Part shown: piece by piece, positions 43,812-54,600 of the stretch
Numbering within the stretch: position 1 is the stretch's first letter
How the letters are laid out: each line of letters starts with the position of its first letter
Notes under the pieces: model-generated
Databases searched by the model: none
Seen by the model: only the letters and a program-made list of their open reading frames with translations
What the model was told of the DNA's origin: nothing
DNA from: Anaeramoeba flamelloides
Lineage: Eukaryota > Metamonada > Anaeramoebidae
Direction: 5' to 3'
Assembly (NCBI GenBank): GCA_027625915.1
Contig: JANTQA010000026.1
Location: 2,852,001 to 2,916,000 of the forward strand
DNA length: 64,000 nt
Position numbers and translations under genes: made by a program

Positions 43812-45467
43812 TTAATAATTATATTCCTCATCCGACGACCATTTTGTTAGCAATTCATTGGTTTCAACCTCCAACATTTCTTTAGTTCTAAAATCCATAA
43901 TTTTAACTTCGCCAAGATTTGTGCTTGTTAACAGCCTACCGTCTTTGTATTGTAAAGAGAGAATCCAACACTTGTTTTGATCTGTAAAGGTATGCACCTC
44001 GCTATTCATTTTTCTCTTGTCCCATATTTTGATTGAAGAATCGTAACTTCCCGATAGAATCAAATTGTCTACAAGTTGTAAACAAGAAACTGGATGCCTG
44101 TGGCCCTCTAAAGTTGCTGTGCACCGATCAAAGGACCTTAGATCCCAAATTTTCACAGTTGAGTCATATGATCCGCTCACAATTTCGGAATTCTGGTATT
44201 CGATGCAACTTACTGGTGCCGTATGCCCAACCAGCAGATCTAACATTTGCTCGCGCGGGATGGACCACCATCTAACTGCGGTGTCCTTGGATCCTGAAAC
44301 TAAATAATCGTCTAGATAATCCAACGCCCAAATCGAGTCCGTGTGCTCGATCACAGATTTGCATTTGCATGTGTCTTGATCCCAGATCCTGACAGTGGAA
44401 TCTGAAGAGCCAGAGACAACATTTTTTTGATCAAACTTTAAACAAGAAATGGAATTGGTGTGCCCACTTAGTATTTTGGCACTAATAACCATTTCTTCTG
44501 TTTCCTCTTTTTCTCCCTTCTTTTGCTTTTCTTCTTCACTTTCGTGATTTTCTTCTTTTTTTTCTTTTTTCTCAAATTGGCCTAGGATTCTTTTATTCTT
44601 TCTATTTTGTTGGTACATTTTTTTTTGGTTTAAAATTGTTTTGTGCGTGTTTTTCCTTCTTTTGGATAATTTTGCAAATTTTTCTTGATGAAGAACACCC
44701 AGCTCATCAGATTGTCTAATACTGGGGAGATCATAAACATGGATTTCGTGGTTGTCACTTGAACTTACCAATCTTGAATAACTGTCGTTGACCTTGATCG
44801 ACCATACAGATCCGATCGGCTTTGTTGGAAGAACTGTATACTTCATTTTGGAGATGCTCCATAGTTTGATCGTACGATCCCAATTGCACGTAGCAAACTC
44901 ATTTGATGTTGTAAAGCTTGCCTTGTTGACTCCTTTCCGATATTTTATTTGCGTTGTAATTTTGGATGGCTTTTTATACCACTATTAATGTTAAAATTTC
45001 GAAGAAGACAAGAATTTTTTGAAAAAATGATTGCTTTTGAGTAACTGAAGAGAAATTTCCCTCATAACATAACTCCAGAACTTTTTTAAATCGGGACGGG
45101 AAATTGTTTCTTCAAGATACTTTTTTTTTTTTCTCTTGTAATATAAATATTGGAAAGAAAAAGGTTTGGAAAAGTTACTTACTTGGTTTTTCCATGCACT
45201 TCTGTGATGGTAATATTTTTTCCACGTTTTTAAAGAAGGTGGTGGAACTGGTATTGCAGAAAGGTGTGGGTTTTCTTTTTTAAATAGTTTTTTCCAAATA
45301 AATGGATCATTTGAGATACGATCAAAATTTGTACATGTATTCCCAATCTTCATCAACGTATTAGGATCTAAATATTCAAAGATATAAAAAAGAATCTCTT
45401 CAGGTAATTGTTCTAAATAAGATTCCTTTAAGATCGTGCTCTGTATTTTGGATTGGTTTGGTCCCAT
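43812..45467 (-). CDS. F-box/WD40-repeat protein, two exons, 484 aa
   Basis: Exon 1 is 45467-45183 (95 codons) and exon 2 is 44981-43812. The 201-base intron begins GTAAGT and ends AATAG at phase 0. Splicing joins the F-box exon (LEQLPEEILFYIFEYLDPNT, about 18-37, through FIWKKLFKK) to a frame that opens with WYKKPSK and a first WD blade (FATCNWDRTIKLWS) lying upstream of any in-frame ATG, so the two frames are one gene. Seven WD blades can be counted, including SGSSDSTVRIWD, SGSKDTAVRWWS, SGSYDSTVKIWD and SGSYDSSIKIWD. A strongly charged Lys/Glu/Gln insert of about 75 residues (about 185-260) sits between blades 2 and 3. By family knowledge such proteins are substrate receptors of SCF ubiquitin ligases: the F-box binds Skp1 and the propeller binds the substrate. 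Start MGPNQSK; Pro at position 3 argues against N-myristoylation. Confidence 0.9.
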
Positions 45468-47129
45468 CGTTCAATTTATTATTTGGTTCAATGGCTTTTT
45501 CCAAAAAATATTATTCAAAAAATATAAATAAAAGTTCTTAATTTTTTTTTTTATCTTTACTATTGGATTTTGGGAAATCAATTGAAAAGCTACAGAAAAG
45601 AAAATCTTTTGTTATGTTATAAATTTGTTTTAAAGAATAACATTATTTTTGAGTTTAAATTGTAAACGTGGGTTTTTCCAAAAACAAATTTCAAATCAAA
45701 AAAATTATTTTTTTGAAACGTGTTTTCATTTTTCTGAAAAAATTCTGTCCTATTCAATTAAAATTTACAGAGACAGGTATTATGTATTGAATTCTTTGTG
45801 TTTGTTTTTAACAACAAGGATCTAAGAATTAGGGTAAGAATAATTATTTTGTAAAAATTGGTTTCGATATATTATTAACTGGGATCCTTTTAATAATTTG
45901 GGTGTTTTTGTATTTGGAACATGAACAAACTTCCTATTCAAGATTAAAAAATTTTTTGTTGATCAATTGAGAAGAAAATAGTTAATAGGATTTTTTTAAA
46001 AGGTACCTCTATTGAAAAAGATGAACCAAATTAAGTCTACTGATAATAAAAAAATTGATACAAACTTCGTAAATCATTGTTTAAAATTTCAGGTATTTGG
46101 ATAATAAAAGGGATAAATTTTTCATTTTATTTTCCTTATTTTTCTTCTATATTTTGAGTTTACCAAGACTTAGGATATATTTGGGATCTCTTTGTTGAAA
46201 AAAAAGTTGAGTAATCATTTTTACACAGACTCGAAAGAGGAAAATTTTATAAAAACTATTATTTTCCAATTAATAAATGAAAATTGTTATTTCAATTTCC
46301 AAATTGAAGATTAATTATTACTGCTACAATCAAATTAGCACAGTAAAAATTTTGTCTTTGAAGTTCATGAAGGAAGTTTAATTTATTGTCAAAAAATATC
46401 ATTTCTAAAAGATGATGTGAAGATCTTTGGTTTTACTTGAACTTATAAACTAGAAAAATATTTTGGAATCTGACCCAGAAATTTTCATTTTTTAATTAGA
46501 AAATAATAGTAATAAAATCAAATAATCATTTTCAACAAACAGAAAAAAAATTTCAACACATTTTGAATTGTTTCAAGATAAAAATCTAAAATAAATTTTT
46601 TTATTATTATATTTTTTTATTTTGTCTTTAATTCTCAAAAAAGTTGATAACTTTCCCCTTGAAAACCTCTTTTATGGTTTGGTTTGAGATTCACTTTAAA
46701 TACATGACTTTATATCTTAAAATGCAAAAAAACTTTCTCAATGTATTGATCTTTGAAATTTTTTTTTTTAATGTGCTCTTCGCTCATTAATGAAAAAATG
46801 AAATTGAAGAATTAAATTCGATAAAACTAATACTTTTGATTAACCTTTCATCATTAATAATAAAGTTTATTTACAATATAATAAAAATTCTAGAACTTTG
46901 AATTTGTGAAGCTATTGTATTTATTGTTGTGAATAGTTCCACTTTTTTTTAAAGTCTCTAGTCGAGAAAACAAGGCATTTTTCGGGTAAAAAATTCCCAA
47001 ATAATCTGAAGAATGATTTTTAGAGGAATTCAACTTGGGAATATATATTTTGATAGTTTATAACCAATAGTTTTGAAAATGCTGGGACTCATCTAATAAA
47101 AACGAAATAGAGAATAAAAAGTACCTCTG

Positions 47130-48000
47130 ATCAATATTGTGTGTCCTAGGTTCTCCAGGATTGATAAGACTCCAGCAAAAAACAAATAAGTTTACTCAAT
47201 TCTAGTAAATTCTGGAAAAAACATACAAAAAATATCCCATGTTTTCAAAAATTAAAAAGAATAAAGTAATTAATATTTGTTAGACCAAATTCTTTCAAAT
47301 CCTGAAATATCAGCCGGTAAGTGTCCTGTTTTTTTTTACTTTTTGAAATAAATTGAAAATTAAATAAATTATTGGATATTTCAAAAATTTTAAAAAAAAC
47401 TCAAGGAAGTGTCATTCAAGTGCCATCAAGTGCCTAGCCCTTTTTTAGGTTTTTAGGTTTTATCTGTGAAGTGTTCTAGGTTGTTTTTACTTTTTGAAAT
47501 AAACAGAAAATTTTAATAAAATTTCCGTTTATTTCGAAAAATAAAAAAAAAACTTAACCAAAATCTCTTGTTTTTCCAAATAAATAGAAAACTAAAAAAA
47601 ACCTAACGAAAATCTATTGATTTTCCAAATAAACAGAAAACTCAAGAAAAGCTAATGGCATTTATACAGAATTCCAGAGAATTGAGAAAAATATTAGATT
47701 TTCTTTTATTTTTTCTAGAAAAGCTACCAAGCATGTCCGAGGTTTTTTTTTTACTTTTTGAAATTTACATAAAAAATTATTCAATTCCTTTTATTTTAAA
47801 AATTAAAAAAAAATCTAAGGGCAGTTTTCGAGAATTCAGAAGAATTCAATAAAATCTATATATTTACTCTATTATTTTAAATTTTGGAAAATCTAATGGA
47901 AGTTTTATAGGGGTTTCTACTTTTAGGAAAAAACCAAAAATTTATTAAATTGTCTGTTTATTTCAAAAATGAAAAAAAACCTAATGAAAAATCAAAAAAA
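47130..48000. repeat. Palindromic-module repeat cluster A
   Basis: A patchwork of short inverted units: CTAGGTT...ACTTTTTGAAATAAACAGAA paired with TTCCGTTTATTTCGAAAAATA, AACCTAACGAAAATCTATTG, CCAAATAAACAGAAAACTCA, and AATTCCAGAGAATTGAG. The same units occur at about 53500-54065, 55860-56265 and 60390-60835. Spacer DNA between units is A/T-rich. This cluster is the most diverged of the four. Confidence 0.6.
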
Positions 48001-49743
48001 AAACTTTCTTTAAAACACAACAATAAATAATTCTCTTAAATAGTCCAAATAAGTGGTTCCCCATTTAAAATATATCTATATTAAATATAAAATCCTTTTG
48101 GAATATATTATTATTACCAAATAAATCTGTTAAAAAAAAATTTCAAATTTTCTACCATATATTTTAGAAAAAAATTAGTAGAAACAGTAAGATTTGTTTA
48201 TCAAACTTTAATTGTTGTTATATTTAAAAAAATATTTTTTGATCAAAGATCTTTTATTAATCAATGATTTTTAGTATAATTGAAGTTATTAAATAGAGAA
48301 AAATTACGTGTGTATAGTTTATTTTTGAAAAATTTTTTTCATGATTGTGTTAAAAAATATGTTTATTTAAGTTGATCATATGAAATTATATTATCAATTA
48401 AATACTGAAAAAGTCCACTTAATTTTTGTTGGAAACTATAAAATCAAGTAAAAGGTGCAAACGAATCAAACATAGGGACAACATAAAAATCCAATAATTC
48501 ACAAAAGAGGAATAACTTTATACCCCTCAATCTTTTTTTTTTTTTTTTTTTTTTGTTATCCAAACAATAACATAAAAAAAAAATTTCTACATTAACATAT
48601 AAGAATTTAGCCTTAAAAAAAATATTTTTATTCATTATTTTATTTATTAGATCGTATCTTTAAAAGTTTAGAATAGTGTATTTTTTCTTTTCATTTTTAT
48701 TCTCAATTTTTGAAAAAAAAAAACTTATTTCTTTGTCATGGTAATCAGCGAGACTCCTTTACTACAGAAGGACCTTGAAAGTTAATTTTAAAAAAAGATT
48801 CAACACAAAAGAACGGCATAATCAATATTAAAAACTTCAAGTTACACTTAAACTTTCTGTCTAACAGCGCTCATTCTTTCAATACTTGAATCCTAAAACA
48901 ATATTTTTTAAATTTTATATATTTTTGACAATTATTGAAACAACAAAAATCAAAAAACATTTCAAAATGATAACATTTAAAGTTCTAGGAAATTTTTTAA
49001 AAGTGTTTTAAGCAAGTAGGCACATTTTACAAATTTGAAAAAAATTTAATTGTGTATAACAAACGAAAAATATTTATTTAGTGTTACCAGATATTGAAAC
49101 TTTCAAACCAAAATATCTTTAGTTAAAAAGTTTGTGTGAGAAACAACACAAAGTAATTCAAAGTTGAATCTTTCATATTTCGATTTTTTGAACAATATTC
49201 TTGGTTTGATTAAGTTGGGATTAGTATAAATTGTGTTTTGGATCTTGAAAGGTGTTTATGTTTTTTTTTTTTTTTTTGAAATAAATCAAGGAGTAAACCA
49301 AAAAAGATAGTCCTGAGAAGACGTATATTGGAAATAATTATTTTCTTTTAGAAGAACAAAAAAGAAAGATCACCTTTCCAAATAACTTTATTGAAATCAA
49401 GAACGAAAAAAAAAAAAAAAAAAATGATAAAAGCCCATTGTTAAACTTTTTTTTTTTTTCTTAATTTAAATGAATTCAAACAATTTATTAAGCTTGAATT
49501 TCTCACACCATTACTATTTTGTTTTTATTTTACAGTACATTTTTTTCCAAATTTGCTTTCAAAATTCAATTTTCAAATATTTTTATCAAACTAAGCAAAA
49601 ATAAAATATATTCTATTTCAAAAAAAGAATAAAAGGGTTTAATTCTCAGAATCAATAAAAAATTACTGAAGATTCACCCCAAAATAACAGAAAAATTGAA
49701 AAAAAAATTCAATCAAGATTCAGAATAATTTTGAGTTCTCAAT

Positions 49744-49948
49744 TTACAGTCAGCTTCAAATTTAAGACAAAAACCAACAACGAAATTTGGCACATGAAAA
49801 AATCTCAAATTAAGGTACAAAATTTGGAATTTTTTTATTTTTACAAATTATTCTGATAGAATTTGAATTTTTTGTCTTAATTTGAGAATATTTTTGTAAC
49901 TTAATTTTCATGGAAGTCCATACCTTAATTCTGAAACTGACTGTAATA
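49744..49948. repeat. Foldback MITE copy 4, with the clearest TA target duplication
   Basis: The ends are TTACAGTCAGCTTC and GAAACTGACTGTAAT, giving an inverted CAGTCAG...CTGACTG flanked on both sides by TA. Inside are AAAAAATCTCAAATTAAGGT and its complement TCTTAATTTGAGAATATTTT. This copy best supports a Tc1/mariner-like TA insertion preference for the family. Confidence 0.75.
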
Positions 49949-50881
49949 GAAAATAAAATATTATAAAATCAAATTGTTTTGTCCAATAAATCTTTATTTC
50001 TCAAGAAGGAATTCAATAAATATCCTATTTTCTGAACTAAAACTAGAATTAGATGAATTAAATGAAAAACGGTTTTTTTTAACACCATTTGGGGAATTCT
50101 TTAGAAATATAAAGTAATTTGTTAATCAAAAATTTTACAAACAAAAATTTATTCATTCAGAATTAAAAATAAAACCAAGCGTGGAAGAAACAATTGTATC
50201 ACATTTTACATACAAGATCAAAAAATAAATGTTTTTCATTTATTTTTTTTTTGTGATTAATTTTTTCATTTATTTTTTGATTTCCATTTTTTAATTTGGT
50301 ATATAAATATCATTATAACAGGATATATTCAACATTCATGTTTATTAAAATATTAATGTATTTGGTTAAAGAAATGATAAAATAATTCAGTTTCATATAA
50401 ATGGGTGTTATCAATATTTGTAAAAATACTTATATCCCCTTAAATTTGATAAATAATTGTTTACTTTTTCATAAACCTGAATATTTTTTTCAGGAAATTT
50501 CAAAGTTAAAAACACTTTTTTAAAACAAGTTTTAATTTAAAAAAATACCAAATTGAAAGTTGCTTGTATTTGAAGATTAAAAAGTCTAAAAGCTCATTTT
50601 ATTTTTAACATTGTTCTTCTAGAAATAGAGTTTTCAAAGGAGTCGATTGTAATTAAAAAACTCTATTTTTAAAAGGAAATAGAAAATCAAGTTTAAATTT
50701 TTTACCTTTTATCATTCAAAAACAAGTATTAGATTTTTCTATCTTTAGTTATGATTCTAATTAGCAAAACCCTTCCTTTTGTTAGGTGTTGAGAATGAAA
50801 AAAGTTAACATAATTTTTGTGTTATTGTTGTCGTAAAATAATGTTTGATTGATCATTTTTTTCATTTTTTTGTTTTTATAA

Positions 50882-51583
50882 ATGGAGAATCAAAATTCAA
50901 AATTTACAACATCAATAAATGAATTACCAACCCCAAACAAAATTGAAAGTATTGAATATTTTGTTTCTTGTTCAAATTGTAAACACCCTCCCAATTTCAT
51001 ATTTCAAAAAACGACCCTTTTCACCAAATTAAAAGAAGATCCCCATCATTTTATTTCCCTTTTGTTTAAAAAAAACAAAACCCTTTATTTTTCTTTCTTT
51101 TTTAACTTTATGTTTCGGTTCTGTGTTTTGGTTGGTTTAATTGTTCCAAAAAACGAACAACAAAAAACAAAAAAATTTAAAAAAAAAAAAACAAAAGTTG
51201 ATCGTGAAGAACTACAAATCTTATATACTGGATTTTTAAACGACTCTGATGGTAAAGGTGGTTTATCGAAAGAGGTGTTTTCAAGTGGCATGTCACAAAT
51301 TTTAGGAAGAAACAACCCTCTTTTGCTTACTAGACTTTTTCAAATTTTCGATCGTGACAACAACGAAGTAATTGGTAAGCCTGAATTTAGCTTTGTCACC
51401 GAAATTTCAAAAAAACAAATATACGCCTCTTTATTATTAATTCAGCATTCTGATCTTTGTGTAATTCTTTTCATGTTTCTTTTGATTATAATATTTGAAT
51501 TTATCATTTTATAGATTTTGAAGAATTAGTTATTGGCCTTTCACTTCTTTCAAGAGGAACAACAGAAGAAAGAATCAGATGTA

Positions 51584-51626
<43 letters not shown>

Positions 51627-54600
51627 GGACTTTATTTTTTAATTATTGGATTTAATTAAGAGAGAGGAACCAAACAAATTATGAAGCACCACCCCAAGCG
51701 ACAACATATCCAAGTCATTGTTGAAGTAGAATTTCACTTTAAAACAAGAAGGTTACAAGAAAAAAATTAAATCTTATTTACAATAAACATTTTACTATTG
51801 AAATAATTGTCTCGTTGTTTTTTCAAAGTGTGAAAAAAAAAAGATATGAAAATAGATCTATTTAAGTTTGTCGACTTATTATAAGATCCTTTTGAAAACT
51901 ATTTTGTAGCATTTTTTTAAAGTGACTATACCTTTAAAATTAACCTTATTAATCATTATGGAAAGATGCTGAATTAATTAAAATCTCAAGGGATAAATCT
52001 AAACACACTCAGATAATTTTGGGTAATTTAATTCCAAATTAAAGAATTAAAATAAATTAATGACAAATTTATCATTATTCAAACCACCAATGCACTTTAA
52101 ACTCTTGAGTAATTGTTTTTTTTTGTGAGGATCAAAGTTATCAAATCAATATTCGTGATGCTTTGGAAGGATTTTCCTTCTTCGAATCAAATGATCTCAA
52201 TTCCTTAAATTTCTTCACACTATTTTTATGGAGAACTCCTTTCAGCACCAATTCAATGTGATTCAAACTTCATATTGAAATAAATTTATAATACCACTTA
52301 TAGACAAGTATGGGAATTTATAAAATTTATTTTAAAAAATTATATTTGCAATTTTAATTTAATCACCATTTGAAACAAATAGTACATTTAAAAGAAAAGT
52401 TATTTCTGGAGCAAAACTCTCAATTTTTAAATGAATATGCATTAGTCAATTATTTTATGGACTAGTGATTTTTAATTTGACTCGAAAAGATTTCAATTCA
52501 ATTGATTTAGTGATAAATAAAAAAGTAAGATAAATTTTAAAAATTAATCCAACACCCCCCCAAGAATAATTTATAAAACTGAAGAAAAACTTGATCACGA
52601 CAAAATTTAAATCCACAAAAAAAGAAGATATAACCGTTTGAGAAAAAAAGCTCAACACGATTTTTAATTGGGAACCTTAATAGAACCTGAAAACGAAAAG
52701 TAAAATCAATTGATAGAAGAAACAAATTAACTTCAAAGAATAATACATAATATTATTTTCAATCAAATCAACAAAAACAATTTAAATCTACCCTTGATTA
52801 TCAAAATCATTAAAGTGTAGTTTTTGAGATCTCAAAAAAAAGTCAATTTTTTCTAAGAAATTTTTAATGATTGATCAATCAAAGAAAAATCCCTTCAAAA
52901 GATATTATTTAAAAAACTGTTATTGTGCTTCGATTACCATTTTATCTTTAATAATTTATTTTTTCTTTTATTAATTGATCTTACTTTTCTTTTTCATTTT
53001 CAGGTTTCCCAATTAAAAATCGTGTTGAACTTTTTTCCATGTTTTGCTTTTTTTACCAAATTGTAAACACAAAACAAAATCAGAACTTCTGGGTTTTTAA
53101 CAAATATCAGAAAAATTCAAATTTTCAAAAAAAAACAATAAAAATATTAATAAGGAAATAGTAAACGTAAAATTGTTAAATGTAAATCTAAATAAATTTT
53201 AGAAAAAACTTCAGAATAAATAGTTCTGTATGGAAAAGTCAAGAATATTATAAAATTATTCGGTATAACAATATAACCCGTTCCATTTTTAAGGAACAAA
53301 CTTTGAACGAAAATTATTCACAAAAAAATATAAAATTAAGGCACATTTTTTTGGAATTTTTTTTTATTCATATTATTTTACTATTATCTGAATTTTTGTG
53401 CCTTAATTTGAAAATATTTTTATGATTTAATTTTCGTTCAAAGTTTGTGCATTAAACGCGGAACTGATCATAATACCAATAAAAGTCGTGCTGTATAGTG
53501 TCTTCAAGTGTGTAGAGTGCCGTAGAGTGCCTAGGTTTTCTTGAGGTTTTCTGTTTTTTTTTGAAGTGTCTAGGTTTTTTTAATTTTTTTTTTTAATTTC
53601 TAAAATTAAAAAAAACCTAACAGCTGGGTTTCCAGAATTTAAAAGAATAGAGAAAATTTAATAATTTTTTTTTCCTTCCAATAAGAAAAAAAACCCAATG
53701 TGGAGTACCGTAGAGTGCCTAGGTTTTCTTGAGGTTTTCTGTTTTATTTGTTAAATCTATTGATTTTCGTTAGGTTTTTTTTACTTTAGAAATAAACCAA
53801 AAATTTTAATAAATTTTCGGTTTATTTCTAAAGTAAAAAAAACCTAGAACACTTCACAAATAAACAGAAAACTCGAGAAAACCTAACGGCGCTTTTCCAG
53901 AATTCAAAAGAATAGAGAAAAATCTATAAAGATTTTACTCAATTCTTTTAAACTCTGGAAAATCTAACGGCAGTGTTTTTTAATTTTAGAAATAAACCGA
54001 AAATTAAATAAAATTTTCTGTTTATTTCTAAATTTTAAAAAAACCTAACGGCATAAGAGGTGATTAATTACTTTTTTCTAAAATTAAAAATAAGAAAAAA
54101 AAAAATTTAATTTATTATTATTAAATTTAAGGGTTTTTATTTTTATTTGTTTTAGTAATAATTAATAGAAACGCATTAATACTTAATTTATGTATATTTA
54201 TAACCCAAATGATCATAAAAAAAATTCTTACAACAAAAATTAAAAATAAACCATTTTAATAAAGAGCAACATATATTTTTTCATCAATTGAAAAAAAAAA
54301 ATTCTCAAAATTTTTAAAAATATTTCCCAAAGAAATAAAATAATAATTAATTCAATTAAATTATTAAATAATTCTAAAAAAAATAATAATAATAACAATA
54401 TTCTTTTATTAATATAATGTTATCTAATAATAAGTTGCTTTTAGTATTTATGATGAAAACAAAGATGGGTATATCGATAGAAATGAGATGGAAAAATTTT
54501 TAACAAGTTTTTTTCTTTCTGGGCTTCGTGTTATCGGTAGTATTGTTGATACAACGGGCAGTGAAGAACAACAAAAGTATATACACTTCCTATTATTTTT

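Larger units (their letters stand above)
45468..50881. other. 5.4-kb intergenic region
   Basis: No gene is supported. It includes palindromic-module cluster A (about 47130-48000), a T run at about 48533-48554, and one CAGT-ended MITE copy (49744-49948). A possible partial MITE end (AGTTCCACTTTTTTTTAAAG) lies near 46934. Open frames at 47655-47852 and 48444-48635 lie in repeats or homopolymers and are rejected. Confidence 0.6.
51581..54434 (+). other. Second intron of the EF-hand/PCMT gene (2.85 kb, repeat-laden)
   Basis: The donor GTAATC follows AGAATCAGAT and the acceptor is ATAAG before TTGCTTTTAG; joining gives the EF-hand reading RIRFAFSIYDENKDG, which supports both sites. Contents: a T37-GGG tract (51589-51628), a divergent inverted repeat (about 52625-53060), MITE copy 5 (53275-53474) and palindromic cluster B (about 53500-54065). 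Other introns of the window are 140-217 bases, so this intron seems to have grown by insertion. Confidence 0.75.

Noticed and set aside
43812-44846. WD40 frame as a separate gene starting at its first ATG
   Set aside because: The frame continues upstream with a WD blade to a TAG acceptor, and a GTAAGT donor in the F-box frame joins it in phase; one F-box/WD40 gene explains both.
45450-45467. N-myristoylation of the F-box protein (MGPNQSK)
   Set aside because: Proline directly after Gly2 is disfavoured in known myristoylation sites.
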